Shown here: one piece after another, positions 1-8,984 of the stretch
Layout: every line of letters begins with the position of its first letter
Position numbering within the stretch: the first letter of the stretch is position 1
Source: Clostridia bacterium
GTDB lineage: Bacteria > Bacillota > Clostridia > Oscillospirales > CAG-272
Direction: 5' to 3'
Length of the DNA stretch: 39,032 nucleotides
Assembly: GCA_017508465.1 (NCBI GenBank)
Contig: JAFVYW010000123.1
Coordinates: 1 to 39,032 of the forward strand
The notes under the pieces: generated by a model
What the model saw: only the letters and a program-made list of their open reading frames with translations
What the model was told of the DNA's origin: nothing
The model's database searches: none
Translations under genes and position numbers: made by a program

Positions 1-267
1 ATAAAGAAGGAAATTGATGGTATCATGTAAAAACTCGCCGTCACAAAGGATGGCGTACGCCGATTTCGGTGAGATAAAGAACACATCACCCGGGCGAAGT
101 GTCACGCGCTCCCCCGTGGAAAAGATATACTTCGCCTCGCCACGAATGACATAGACGAGGCCATACGAACCGCGCTCACCGTGATACTCGCATCGGTGCG
201 CATGGTCGAGGACATATTCGTGCGCGAGAAGAATTTTCTTTATGCCAAGATAAAAAGTGCTATCCAA
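1..267 (-). CDS. AraC-type regulator, N-terminal fragment (cut by window edge)
   Basis: The 89 visible codons encode a cupin-like sugar-sensing domain: His-rich strands (HEYVLDHAHRCEYH) followed by VTLRPGDVFFISPKSAYAI, the usual layout of the AraC_binding domain. The DNA-binding half would lie beyond base 1, so the AraC assignment is inferred from the sensor domain. The start is TTG at 267, because GGAAAGGGGG lies about 8 nt upstream and no ATG or GTG is in frame there. A consensus promoter at 290-318 drives it. It is divergent from the isomerase at 417 and probably controls it. Confident on the domain, less on the full architecture. Confidence 0.8.
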   Translation of the reverse strand, partial: MDSTFYLGIKKILLAHEYVLDHAHRCEYHGERGSYGLVYVIRGEAKYIFSTGERVTLRPGDVFFISPKSAYAILCDGEFLHDTINFLLY

Positions 268-289
268 AAAAGAACACCCCCTTTCCTGC

Positions 290-318
290 ATTATAGCACA
301 CGGTGCGCCCTATGTCAA
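290..318 (-). promoter_or_regulatory. Sigma-A promoter of the truncated AraC gene
   Basis: On the minus strand TTGACA (313-318) and TATAAT (290-295) are separated by exactly 17 bp, with TGC directly before the -10. Both hexamers are perfect consensus. Confidence 0.85.
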
Positions 319-360
319 GCAAAAAAGGACAGATTGTACCGCTAACGGTCATATTTTACC

Positions 361-389
361 TTGATTTATGATGCTTTTTGTGCTACAAT
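361..389 (+). promoter_or_regulatory. Promoter of the isomerase operon
   Basis: TTGATT (361-366), a 17-bp spacer ending in TGC, then TACAAT (384-389). It lies about 30 bp upstream of the GGAGG and ATG of the first forward gene. The imperfect hexamers would suit control by the divergent AraC protein. Confidence 0.75.
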
Positions 390-416
390 GAAGAAAAAAC
401 CATTGGAGGTTTTCTT

Positions 417-1853
417 ATGAAGCAACCTAAAATCGCCGTTGTGACACTTGGTCACTACATCTATTTTGCACAATTTGAGCATCTGCGCGAAGATCTCATG
501 GCAAAGACCGCCGATTTTATCGATATGATAAAAAAGGAGGACTGCGAGATTGTGGACGCCGGATATGTCGACTGTGTGGACGACGCCTTCCGCGCAACAA
601 AGCTCCTTAAAAAAGAGGACATTGACCTTCTCTTCGTTCTTCTTTCCACCTATGTGCCTTCCGCCGTATGCGCGCCCTTTGCGCGTTATCTCGATGTGCC
701 ACAGGTGCTTGTCGGCATTCAGCACCTCGACCACCTCGACTATGCCCACACCACAACTTACATGCAGCTCGTCAATGACGATGTCTGCGCGATGCCCGAA
801 ATCTCGGGCGTATATGAGAGACTTGGTCGCGATATTCCTGCTTGTCTCGTCTGCGCGAAGGGAAAACCCGAGGTGGTAGAAAAAGAAGTCGGGGAATGGA
901 TTGCCGCCGCGCGTGCGATGGCAGGTTTTAAGTATGAGACCTTCGGCTATCTCGGTCACACCTACGAGGGTATGTACGATATGCACACCGACCCGACCGC
1001 CTTTACCAGAACCTTCGGCGCGCATGTGAAGATGCTCGAGATGTGTGAGCTGGCAAGGCTTGCCGACGAGGCGAGCGAGAGCGAAATCGAAGGAGAAATC
1101 GAGCGCATCACCGAGACCTTCCAGATCTGTGATCCCTCGCACGATCCCCTGACCGATTTTGTCAAACGCGAGGACCTCGCTTACTCTGCGAGATGCTCCG
1201 TGGCTCTTCACAAGATGGTGGAAAACAATCACCTGACCGCCCTCGCGTACTATTACAAGAGCGAAGCGGGCAACCCTTACGAAATGCTCGGCGCGAACCT
1301 CATTCTCGGTAACACCCTTCTGACCTCCGCGGGCATTCCCCTGGCTGGCGAGGCGGATCTGAAAACCGCCGCGGCGATGCTGATTATGAAGAATGTCGGC
1401 GGTGGCGGTTCGTTCGCGGAAATCCATCCCTTTGACATTGTCGACGATGTTGTCCTGATCGGACACGATGGCCCTCACAATATCCGTATTGCCGAAGGTC
1501 GTCCGCGCCTTCGCAAGCTGAAAAAATACCATGGCAAGTCGGGCTCGGGCATTGGCGTGGAATTCTCTCTTAAGGCAGGACCTATCACCCTGCTCAGCAT
1601 CGGCGTGAACCGAAACGGCAAGTTCCGCATGGTGGTTGCCGAAGGCACTTCCATTGCGGGTGAAATTCCCCAGACAGGAAACACCAACACCCGTGTCAGC
1701 TTCGGCATGCCTGTATGTGATTTTCTCTCCGCCTGGTGCGAGGCTGGTCCTACGCACCATCTCGCCCTTGGCACAGGTCACCACATGGGTGCGCTCCGCA
1801 AATTTGCAAAAATCGCGAAAATTGAACTTGTAGAGGTTAAGAGCCATGTTTGA
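417..1853 (+). CDS. L-arabinose/L-fucose isomerase-family protein
   Basis: A 478-residue member of the AraA/FucI superfamily, cytoplasmic metal-dependent aldose-ketose isomerases. Candidate metal ligands are visible: E312 in GEADLKTA, E335 in SFAEIHPF, H350 in GHDGPHN and H455/H456 in TGHHMG, at spacings like those of arabinose isomerase (E306, E333, H350, H450 in E. coli). The N-terminal half has the Rossmann-like layout of the family (LGHYIYFAQFEHLREDL). Start at 417 follows GGAGG at 404-408; an in-frame ATG at 378 lies inside the promoter. It overlaps the next gene by 8 bp, so the two are translationally coupled. The family is secure, but the substrate is not: it diverges from true AraA, and other pentoses or deoxy sugars are possible. 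Confidence 0.85.
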   Translation: MKQPKIAVVTLGHYIYFAQFEHLREDLMAKTADFIDMIKKEDCEIVDAGYVDCVDDAFRATKLLKKEDIDLLFVLLSTYVPSAVCAPFARYLDVPQVLVGIQHLDHLDYAHTTTYMQLVNDDVCAMPEISGVYERLGRDIPACLVCAKGKPEVVEKEVGEWIAAARAMAGFKYETFGYLGHTYEGMYDMHTDPTAFTRTFGAHVKMLEMCELARLADEASESEIEGEIERITETFQICDPSHDPLTDFVKREDLAYSARCSVALHKMVENNHLTALAYYYKSEAGNPYEMLGANLILGNTLLTSAGIPLAGEADLKTAAAMLIMKNVGGGGSFAEIHPFDIVDDVVLIGHDGPHNIRIAEGRPRLRKLKKYHGKSGSGIGVEFSLKAGPITLLSIGVNRNGKFRMVVAEGTSIAGEIPQTGNTNTRVSFGMPVCDFLSAWCEAGPTHHLALGTGHHMGALRKFAKIAKIELVEVKSHV

Positions 1854-3966
1854 AAATGTCACACTCGAAGTCAGTCTGAAGCCATTTAAAAAGACAGACG
1901 AGGCTTATATCCGCGAGGTATGCCAGAAAATTTTTGAGGACTGGCGCCCCCTTCTCAAAGGCAGAAAAACGATATCTGTCATGCTCTGGACGAGCGACGG
2001 AAGCGAAATTCTCGACTACGCGGGCAATCTCGACGATGCCTTTGAGTGGTGCCGTTTTCTCGGTACGGCGAACCTGCCGATGCGAGAGGCACATGAACCC
2101 CTCGAAACCTCCCTCCACCAGAAAAAGCAGGACTACATGGAAAACGCGCCCGTGATGACCTATCGCATTTTAAAGACGATTGTTTCGACCTTAAAGGAAG
2201 AGGGCAAACGCCTTTTCCCCGAGGCGACCATCCGTGTCGGCGAGACCTTCGATATCGGTCCTGAATTTGCCCTTTCTGACTTCAAATACAATCGTCACAC
2301 CGAGATTTGTATCGGTCGCAGACTTGACAGAAAGGGCTTTGTCGATGCGACGGCTATCTTAAAGGGAGATCAGTATCATTATGCCGCATACCCCGATGGC
2401 ATTCCCGATGGCACGCCCTTCGGCACCTTCCTTGGCAAGCAGTCCGAGGTTTTCCTTGCCGACATGGGCTTTGACTATCTCTGGCTCTCCAACGGTGTCG
2501 GCTTCAGCGCGAACCCCTGGGATCGTACGGGCGTTATTTTCGATGGCGAAAACTACTACCCCGAAAAGCTTGAAGGACAGAAGGAAAAGGTATTCGCCTT
2601 CTGGAAGCTCTTCCGCAAGGAATGCTCCTTCCCCCTCGAGACGCGTGGCACAAACAACTCCGTAGGCATTGACTATGCGTCCGACGGCGTTCCTCTCTGG
2701 GATATTTATCAGGCAGACCTTGACATTGTCGCGCCTCCCAACTCCCCATGGGCAGCCCTCAATGATAATTACGGTCTGGAAATGATGGGGCATATGACAC
2801 GCATCGCGGAGCTTCCGAACGAGCGCTTCCCCTTCCGTTATTATATCCACGATCCCTGGTGGGTAAACTCGCCCTGGTATGACCGTTATGACGGCTCGCC
2901 CTGCGACATTTATCTGCCAATGGCAATCTCCCGACTGAACAAAGAAGGTATGGTCGAGACTGCAAATTCCTTCAACATCCTCTCTATTGACAACTCCTGG
3001 GGCGAGATTCCCGAGGCTTGCATAAACGAGCCGCTTCCTCATATTCTGCGCGCGGAAAAGCATAGCGCGGATGCGCCTGCTCCGATTGTCTGGATTTACC
3101 CGATGCACGAATATACCACAACAAAAGAGGCTTCCACCATCCGCGAGATGAACCTCGGTGACAATTTCATTATGGATGCTATCAATGACGGTTTTCCGCT
3201 GTGCTGTGTTTGTTCCACCGACAATTTCCTCTCCCACGGCGAGGCCGTTTATCAGAAGAGCATTCTGCTCTCCCCTGCGCCCGAGACAGAGGCTGTATGC
3301 GAGAGGTTGCTCGCTCTCGCAAAGGGTGGACGCGGTGTGATTTTTTACGGTACGAAGGAAAGGCTTGACACCATCCCCCACTGCGAGAATATAAAAAAGG
3401 TGGATGTCGAGGGTGAGCCATCACTTCTGCGCGATGCGCTTGCGAGCTTCGGCTATATCATTGCCTTCGATAAAAAGCGTGAGGATATCAAAGCGCCGAC
3501 GCTTGCTATTTCAAGAAACAGAGACGCTCTGATGTTTTCCATATACAATGCAAACACCACAACAAAGGCGAGCTTCCGCTTCCCCCTCGGCGCGCCCATT
3601 CTCTGTGGCATGGAAGCCGAGATGCAGGACGGCGTTGCAAGCTATCATTTCTCCCGCGGTGAATTCCGCGAATGTCGCATATTTGCCGAACAGGCGAGCG
3701 GTGTGATTTCCTGTCGCGAAGCGCCACCCTGTAATGTCCGTTTCCGTCGCAGCATTCACCTCACAGGTCTGGAAGATGCTACCGTGCGTCTCTTCCCCGA
3801 ACCGACTTGCGAATGTGCAGTCACCACAGGCAAGAACGCCGACCATCCGCCCGTATACCACGAAGGCTTCCGTCTTGTGCATGACGAGGTGCTTGGTGAC
3901 TATCTTCTGGGCGAGCATATCTCGGGCGATATCTACTTCCGTATCGGTCACAAAAACACAAGATAA
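1846..3966 (+). CDS. Large protein of unrecognised family, possible glycosidase fold
   Basis: 706 residues without signal peptide or membrane segment, hence probably cytoplasmic. I do not recognise a named family. Visible features are an N-terminal SLKPFK...SVMLWTSDGSEILDY segment, many Trp/Tyr/Asp-rich stretches (YIHDPWWVNSPWYDRYDGSP, MGFDYLWLSNGVGF), and a C-terminal beta-rich part from about residue 540. Aromatic-acidic clusters of this kind are common in (beta/alpha)8 glycosidases, but no catalytic pair can be named. It overlaps the upstream isomerase by 8 bp and shares its promoter; a strong terminator follows. A role on the same sugar is likely from context only. Confidence 0.6.
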   Translation: MFENVTLEVSLKPFKKTDEAYIREVCQKIFEDWRPLLKGRKTISVMLWTSDGSEILDYAGNLDDAFEWCRFLGTANLPMREAHEPLETSLHQKKQDYMENAPVMTYRILKTIVSTLKEEGKRLFPEATIRVGETFDIGPEFALSDFKYNRHTEICIGRRLDRKGFVDATAILKGDQYHYAAYPDGIPDGTPFGTFLGKQSEVFLADMGFDYLWLSNGVGFSANPWDRTGVIFDGENYYPEKLEGQKEKVFAFWKLFRKECSFPLETRGTNNSVGIDYASDGVPLWDIYQADLDIVAPPNSPWAALNDNYGLEMMGHMTRIAELPNERFPFRYYIHDPWWVNSPWYDRYDGSPCDIYLPMAISRLNKEGMVETANSFNILSIDNSWGEIPEACINEPLPHILRAEKHSADAPAPIVWIYPMHEYTTTKEASTIREMNLGDNFIMDAINDGFPLCCVCSTDNFLSHGEAVYQKSILLSPAPETEAVCERLLALAKGGRGVIFYGTKERLDTIPHCENIKKVDVEGEPSLLRDALASFGYIIAFDKKREDIKAPTLAISRNRDALMFSIYNANTTTKASFRFPLGAPILCGMEAEMQDGVASYHFSRGEFRECRIFAEQASGVISCREAPPCNVRFRRSIHLTGLEDATVRLFPEPTCECAVTTGKNADHPPVYHEGFRLVHDEVLGDYLLGEHISGDIYFRIGHKNTR

Positions 3967-3977
3967 ATCTTCCTTTC

Positions 3978-4007
3978 AGGCTGTCCGAAACTTCGGACAG
4001 CCTTTTA
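3978..4007 (+). terminator. Intrinsic terminator of the isomerase operon
   Basis: GGCTGTCC and GGACAGCC lie within a 12-bp inverted repeat (3978-3989 with 3992-4003), followed by TTTT, 12 bp after the stop codon. Confidence 0.9.
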
Positions 4008-4018
4008 TTATAAAACTG

Positions 4019-4047
4019 TTGATTTATAACACCCAATATGCTATAAT
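4019..4047 (+). promoter_or_regulatory. Promoter of the GH38-like gene
   Basis: TTGATT (4019-4024), 17 bp, TGC-TATAAT (4042-4047). It is nearly the same architecture as the promoter at 361-389, including TTGATTTAT at the start, which suggests shared regulation. Confidence 0.8.
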
Positions 4048-4086
4048 GAAAAAAGAAAACCACAAAAAGGGAGAAACACTGTTACG

Positions 4087-5805
4087 ATGAAAAAAGAAGT
4101 ATTGGTAATTTTCAAAACACATCTCGACATTGGTTTTACCGATTATGCAAACAATATTTTACAAAAATACCTGAAAGAGTACATTCCGAACGCTATCCGC
4201 GTCGGTTATGAACTGAAAGATACGGATACGCCTTTTGTATGGACGGTAGGTTCATGGCTGATATGGCAGGCGCTCATACAAGATACGGAAGGCGTCGTGG
4301 AACAAGCCATTCGCGACGGCATTCTCCGCTGGCATGCTCTCCCCTTCACCACACACACCGAATTGATGAACGAGACGCTCTTTGCATACGGTCTTTCTCT
4401 CTCGGAAAAACTCGACGAGCATTTTGGTACAAAAACCATAGGGGCGAAGATGAGCGATGTCCCAGGACACACGCTCGGAATTGTTCCCATGATGAAAAAA
4501 CACGGTATCAACTTCCTGCACCTCGGTGTCAACCCTGCGACACCTCTGCCGAAGGTTCCGCCCATCTTTCGCTGGAAGTGCGGAGAGGACGAGATTGTGG
4601 TAATGTACCAGGGAGACTATGGAGAAGAGATTGACCTTGGCGAATGCATCCTTTCTTTTGCGCATACTGGTGATAATCTCGGTCCACAGAATGCCCGGCA
4701 GGTCATAGAAGTGTATCGCCAGTTGCAGAAAAAATATCCCGACTACACCGTTCGCGTCGGCACGATTGATGATCTTGCGCGTGAGGTGTTGAAAATTGAA
4801 AATTTGCCCGTGGTGGAAGACGAGATCGGTGACACATGGATACATGGTATCGGTACAGATCCCGAAAAGGTAAGTCGCTTCAAAAAAATTATGCGCACCC
4901 TGGATACATGGCAAGGTGAACTTCCCGACCTCTCGGCTACCCTCCTCTGTGTCCCTGAACACACTTGGGGACTGGATATCAAAAATCACTTTCCCTATGC
5001 GGACTTCTACACACACCACGATATTCTCCGCATGAGAAAGGAAGCCTGGCGAGTAGAAAATTCCTGGGAGGAACAGCGCGATTATGTAAGACGGGCAGAA
5101 GAACTTCTCCATATCACTCCCGATTATCCTATCGAAAAACCTGACACGGATACCTACTTCCCTATCAAAATCCCTGAAAAACTGCCCTTCGAGGTCACCT
5201 GGCAACTCTTTGACAACGCCGACTATGAGAGGTACAAAAGAGACTATATGCGCCTGCTTGTCAAGTGGTCTGTCTGGGACTTTACCAAGGTAGGACTGCC
5301 CGACTACGAGGGTGGCATTTTCCACACGCGCATCTGCGGTGCATACCAAAAGGGTGAGGAAATGCTCTATCATCTCGCCTTCGACGAGGTGGCAAAGGTG
5401 ACCTACGGACTTCCCGACTTCTACCTTTCGGTATGTGGCGAATCTGTCACACTTAAATGGTTTGATAAAAAACCTTCGAGACTGCCTCAGGCATTCTGGT
5501 TCAAGTTCGAAGGACAGACGGAACGCTGGGAGCTTCGTAAAATGGGACTTTGGCTCTCACCATCACAAATCATCGGTAGCCCCTTTATCAGTGCGATTGA
5601 TACGGGCGTGCGCAACGATGGATATATCATAGAGAGCCTCGATTGCGCGCTTGTCGCCCCCTATGGCAGAAAACTGCTCGAATACGGCGAGCGCCCCGAG
5701 ACAGAAGATTTGTATTTTAACCTTTACAACAATATATGGAATACCAATTTCCCGATGTGGTACAGCGACGATGCCCTCTTCCGTTTCTTGATCAAAAAAC
5801 GATAA
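4087..5805 (+). CDS. GH38-fold (DUF5054-like) putative glycosidase
   Basis: 572 residues. The start KTHLDIGFTDYA (H12, D14) is the metal-binding His-x-Asp opening of the alpha-mannosidase (GH38) catalytic fold, and SDVPGHT (D124) sits where these enzymes carry the nucleophile Asp. Further metal-site-like residues appear in TTHTELMNET. The overall pattern resembles the uncharacterised DUF5054 group rather than classical GH38, as it is much shorter and lacks the large C-terminal beta domains. No signal peptide, so it acts in the cytoplasm on imported oligosaccharide or glycoside. The SD (AAGGGAG near 4068) is unusually far, about 13 nt, from the ATG; no better in-frame start exists. Substrate unknown. 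Confidence 0.8.
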   Translation: MKKEVLVIFKTHLDIGFTDYANNILQKYLKEYIPNAIRVGYELKDTDTPFVWTVGSWLIWQALIQDTEGVVEQAIRDGILRWHALPFTTHTELMNETLFAYGLSLSEKLDEHFGTKTIGAKMSDVPGHTLGIVPMMKKHGINFLHLGVNPATPLPKVPPIFRWKCGEDEIVVMYQGDYGEEIDLGECILSFAHTGDNLGPQNARQVIEVYRQLQKKYPDYTVRVGTIDDLAREVLKIENLPVVEDEIGDTWIHGIGTDPEKVSRFKKIMRTLDTWQGELPDLSATLLCVPEHTWGLDIKNHFPYADFYTHHDILRMRKEAWRVENSWEEQRDYVRRAEELLHITPDYPIEKPDTDTYFPIKIPEKLPFEVTWQLFDNADYERYKRDYMRLLVKWSVWDFTKVGLPDYEGGIFHTRICGAYQKGEEMLYHLAFDEVAKVTYGLPDFYLSVCGESVTLKWFDKKPSRLPQAFWFKFEGQTERWELRKMGLWLSPSQIIGSPFISAIDTGVRNDGYIIESLDCALVAPYGRKLLEYGERPETEDLYFNLYNNIWNTNFPMWYSDDALFRFLIKKR

Positions 5806-5812
5806 TACAAAA

Positions 5813-5859
5813 AGAGCAAGAGTAAAAAGGGGAAACCTTTCTGTTCTTGCTCTGTTTTT
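5813..5859. terminator. Bidirectional terminator between convergent genes
   Basis: AGAGCAAGA (5813-5821) pairs with TCTTGCTCT (5845-5853), with an inner AAAGG/CCTTT stem, then GTTTTT; an A-run precedes it for the opposite strand. The arms resemble the terminator at 17012-17058. Confidence 0.88.
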
Positions 5860-5868
5860 ATACGATTT

Positions 5869-6639
5869 TTATTTTCGGGAAGAAAACGCCTTCGGCGTTG
5901 TGCCGATGCGGCGCAGGAACTCACGCGAAAAATGGCAGGGCTCGCCATAACCGCAACGAAGGGCAACCTCCGACACGGAAAGCGTACCTGATAAGAGCAG
6001 TGTTTTGGCGTAAGCAAGACGCTTTTCGATCAGATATTCCTTCGGAGAAACGCCGTAGGCGTTCAGAAACAGACGACGGAAATACACCTCGCTCATATTG
6101 CACAAGGTGGCAAGGTGCGAAATGGCAAGCGAGTTATCTGTAAAATGCTCCTTAAGATACTCTATCGCAGGGGATAAAAGTGCTTGCGCCTTACTTGGCA
6201 GATAAGCACGGCTCTCTTCTTTCATCACCTGATATATGCAATCGTAAATCGCGCGCATGGCAAGCAGAGAGGCAGTACGCTCATTCTGACGCCACGCCGT
6301 CTCGGCAAGCTTAAAGGCATGCCTGATGTCGTCAATTTTACGGGGGAAAAGGCAAAAAGGAGCGTCCGCGATATCGGCATCGAAATTGATGCAATAGCAG
6401 CCTCCTTGCATCGAACCGCGCACATCATAGGTACTGCCTTTTGGCAGATAGAAAAGACTGTCCCCGGGGGTGTGCATCACCGTGCCATCCGAAAAGACAT
6501 AGTCACGCTCTACACCTGCATCGTTAATCACAAAACCGTGACTCGGCCTGTTCGGGTGAAAACGCTTTCCCGTATTCGGCAACACATAGACGCAGGCATA
6601 CACCTCCTGTATGACAAGTCTGCACCAGATTTCATTCAT
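5869..6639 (-). CDS. AraC-family transcriptional regulator (GRE-1 neighbour)
   Basis: 256 residues: an N-terminal cupin-like sensor (about 10-120, with DGTVMHTPGDSLFYLPKGSTY) and a C-terminal double HTH of the AraC/XylS type (about 165-250; ISHLATLCNMSEVYFRRLF, then SVSEVALRCGYGEPCHFSREF). Start choice: the ATG at 6666 lies within its own promoter, and GAGGTG at 6646-6651 is ideally placed for the ATG at 6639. It is transcribed divergently from the GRE-1 operon, with 121 bp between start codons, so it is the probable activator of that operon. Effector unknown. Confidence 0.92.
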   Translation of the reverse strand: MNEIWCRLVIQEVYACVYVLPNTGKRFHPNRPSHGFVINDAGVERDYVFSDGTVMHTPGDSLFYLPKGSTYDVRGSMQGGCYCINFDADIADAPFCLFPRKIDDIRHAFKLAETAWRQNERTASLLAMRAIYDCIYQVMKEESRAYLPSKAQALLSPAIEYLKEHFTDNSLAISHLATLCNMSEVYFRRLFLNAYGVSPKEYLIEKRLAYAKTLLLSGTLSVSEVALRCGYGEPCHFSREFLRRIGTTPKAFSSRK

Positions 6640-6657
6640 ATTCATCACCTCGCATCT

Positions 6658-6686
6658 ATTATACAATATTGTTTCGGTTTCGTCAA
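6658..6686 (-). promoter_or_regulatory. Promoter of the AraC gene beside GRE-1
   Basis: Minus strand TTGACG (6681-6686), 17 bp, TATAAT (6658-6663). It rules out the upstream ATG at 6666 as the start. Confidence 0.85.
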
Positions 6687-6703
6687 GTGTTTCGCTTTAT
6701 TCA

Positions 6704-6732
6704 TTTACATTTTCTGGCACTTGTGCTATGAT
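6704..6732 (+). promoter_or_regulatory. Promoter of the GRE-1 operon
   Basis: TTTACA (6704-6709), 17 bp, TGC-TATGAT (6727-6732), 28 bp before the ATG and directly downstream of AGGAGG. The non-consensus hexamers fit an activator-dependent promoter. Confidence 0.75.
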
Positions 6733-6760
6733 ATAGATACCAAAAGCAGGAGGTTTTTGT

Positions 6761-8965
6761 ATGAAGTACATCAAGGCGCAGGACTACGCTTATATTATGA
6801 ACAAGTACCATGACTTGTCCCAACCTTATGACAATATGAAACGCTTTATCCGTCACGATGCGATTTTCGCAAAGGAGAGCGGCATGGCGCCCGAAGAGAT
6901 TCTTCGTGGCATTTATGAAAACGATAAAAAATATGAGCATCTCCCACACCCTATCCGCAAGGCGAGGGCGCTTGAATTTGTTTTGAAAAACACAAGAATA
7001 TCGACCGATGAACGCGATATCTTCCCTGCAATCAATATGGTAGACCGCCCCTTGGAAGAAACACTTCTCCGCGACTGGCGCCACGAAATCTTTGACGATG
7101 TCATCCCCGAGGTGGAGGCACGCCGTAAGCAATTGGAGCGCGATGGCATCGTTACCATCTGGCCCGATTATGACCATAGTACACCTGTGTGGGAAAGAGT
7201 ATTCTCTCTCGGTATGCGTGGTATTCTCGAAGAGAGCGAGCGTATTCGACGAAAAAAAGCAAGAAACGCGGAAGAGGACGCCTTTTTCGAGGGCATCCGC
7301 ATCACCTATGAGGCGGTGCTTTCCTTCTTTGAGAGACTACATGAGATGGCAACCATGCCGAAAATGAAGACAGCGCTCGCCCACATCCGCGACGGTGCGC
7401 CCACCACCTTTTACGAGGCTCTCCTTCTCGATTATCTCTACTTTATGATAAGCGAGCATATCGACCGCCTGCAGGTTCGTTCTCTTTCAAACTTCGACCG
7501 TATCTTTTATCCCTTCTACAAAGGAGACCTCGCGCGCGGAATAAGTGAAGAGGAGCTGCGGGAGGAGCTTGCCTATTTCTTCCTGCAATTCACCGCAATT
7601 GACAACTACTTCAATCAGCCGGTTTTCCTCGGCGGTGAAAACGCAGACGGTACAACCGTCACGAACGAACTCTCCTATCTCTTCCTGGAAGTCTACGATG
7701 AAATGGGTATTTTAAACCCAAAAATTCAAATAAAAGTTTGCAAATCGACACCAAAGCCCTTCCTGATGAAGGCGCTCGATATGATTCGCCGTGGTCACAG
7801 CAGTATCGTGTTCGTCGGTGATTCTACCATCAGAAAATCCCTGATTCGTTCGGGCGTTTCAGAAGAGGACGCGAGAGATTGTAATGTGACAGGATGCTAT
7901 GAATACTCGCCGCAGGGCGCATACAATGTAGGTATGAACTACCTGAACCTCATCAAGCCCCTCGAATATGCGCTGCACCGTGGCTGTGATGGTGTGACAG
8001 GCGTGTTCTCGGGCGTGAAAAGCCCCGACCTCTCTTCTTACACCAATTTCGATCTGCTCTATGAAGAATACAAAAAGCAGCTGCTCGCTGTCATCCGCAC
8101 AACGGTAGAGGTGGTAAACAGCTTTGAAGGGTATCTTGGAGAGGTGAGTCCTCTCTCCCTGCTCTCTGCGACCTTTCCCGCGTGCCTTGAAAACGCGAGA
8201 GATGCGGCATCGGGTGGCGCGAAATACAACAACTCCATTATGCTCTTCGGCTTTATTGCCGATGCGGTGGACTCCCTTCTGATGATCAGAAAATATGTTT
8301 ACGAAAAGGGTGAGCTGACGCTCGCACAGCTTGTCCAGATGCTCGGGCGCGATTTTGAAGGAGACGAGCGCATGCGCAGAAAGCTTTATCTTGACCGCGA
8401 AAAGTTTGGCAACAACATGGAGCGTCCCGACAATCTCGCTCTCGATATTGTGGCATTTATCCGAGAAAGCTTGCAGGATGTGCCGAATGCGAGAGGCGGT
8501 TTCTGGGAATTTGGTTTTCATGTCGCGCGTATGTCCTATGTCCAGGGCAAGCTGACTCTGGCTACCCCGAACGGCAGGCATTTCGGCGAGGAGCTATCCA
8601 AGAACTTCTCCGCCTCCATGGGACAGAACCGCGAGGGCGCAACCGCCGCCATTCTCTCGACCACAAAGGTGGATGCTTCCTCTTTTGGCTCGGACTGTGC
8701 GCTCGACCTCGGACTTCTTCCCTCGGCGGTATCGGGCGAGGATGGTCTGGAATCGATGTATGGTCTGCTCATGACCTTCGTCTCGCGTGGAGGTCATGCG
8801 CTGCACATCAATGTCTTTGATGCCCAAACGCTTCGTGAGGCGCAGGCGCATCCCGAAAAATACACCGACCTGCAAATTCGTGTCTGTGGCTGGAATGTAC
8901 TATGGAACAATATCAATAAGGAAGAACAGGAAGGCTTTATCCGTCAGGCGGAAAGCCTCTCTTGA
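6761..8965 (+). CDS. Glycyl radical enzyme 1 (PFL/dehydratase superfamily, substrate unknown)
   Basis: 734 residues, a typical GRE length. The thiyl Cys is C379 in TGCYEYSP, with E381 two residues on, the Cys-x-Glu arrangement found in many GRE dehydratases/eliminases such as glycerol dehydratase and choline lyase (GCVE). The radical Gly is G710 in IRVCGWNV, 24 residues from the C terminus; classical enzymes have RVxGY, so Trp replaces Tyr here. Its activase follows after 19 bp. It is not pyruvate formate-lyase, since it lacks the Cys-Cys pair. E381 favours elimination or dehydration of a sugar-derived polyol or a related molecule, but this is inference. Cytoplasmic and oxygen-sensitive when activated. 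Confidence 0.92.
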   Translation: MKYIKAQDYAYIMNKYHDLSQPYDNMKRFIRHDAIFAKESGMAPEEILRGIYENDKKYEHLPHPIRKARALEFVLKNTRISTDERDIFPAINMVDRPLEETLLRDWRHEIFDDVIPEVEARRKQLERDGIVTIWPDYDHSTPVWERVFSLGMRGILEESERIRRKKARNAEEDAFFEGIRITYEAVLSFFERLHEMATMPKMKTALAHIRDGAPTTFYEALLLDYLYFMISEHIDRLQVRSLSNFDRIFYPFYKGDLARGISEEELREELAYFFLQFTAIDNYFNQPVFLGGENADGTTVTNELSYLFLEVYDEMGILNPKIQIKVCKSTPKPFLMKALDMIRRGHSSIVFVGDSTIRKSLIRSGVSEEDARDCNVTGCYEYSPQGAYNVGMNYLNLIKPLEYALHRGCDGVTGVFSGVKSPDLSSYTNFDLLYEEYKKQLLAVIRTTVEVVNSFEGYLGEVSPLSLLSATFPACLENARDAASGGAKYNNSIMLFGFIADAVDSLLMIRKYVYEKGELTLAQLVQMLGRDFEGDERMRRKLYLDREKFGNNMERPDNLALDIVAFIRESLQDVPNARGGFWEFGFHVARMSYVQGKLTLATPNGRHFGEELSKNFSASMGQNREGATAAILSTTKVDASSFGSDCALDLGLLPSAVSGEDGLESMYGLLMTFVSRGGHALHINVFDAQTLREAQAHPEKYTDLQIRVCGWNVLWNNINKEEQEGFIRQAESLS

Positions 8966-8984
8966 ACACTTCCATAAAGGTTTT

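Noticed and set aside
366..1862. 498-codon minus-strand frame opposite the isomerase
   Set aside because: Antisense shadow caused by codon bias; the plus-strand protein has the metal-site residues of its family.
6761..8965. Pyruvate formate-lyase (pflB) as the identity of GRE-1
   Set aside because: The Cys-Cys active-site pair of PFL is missing; the loop is GCYE, as in GRE dehydratases and eliminases, and the activase has the extra ferredoxin clusters of non-PFL systems.
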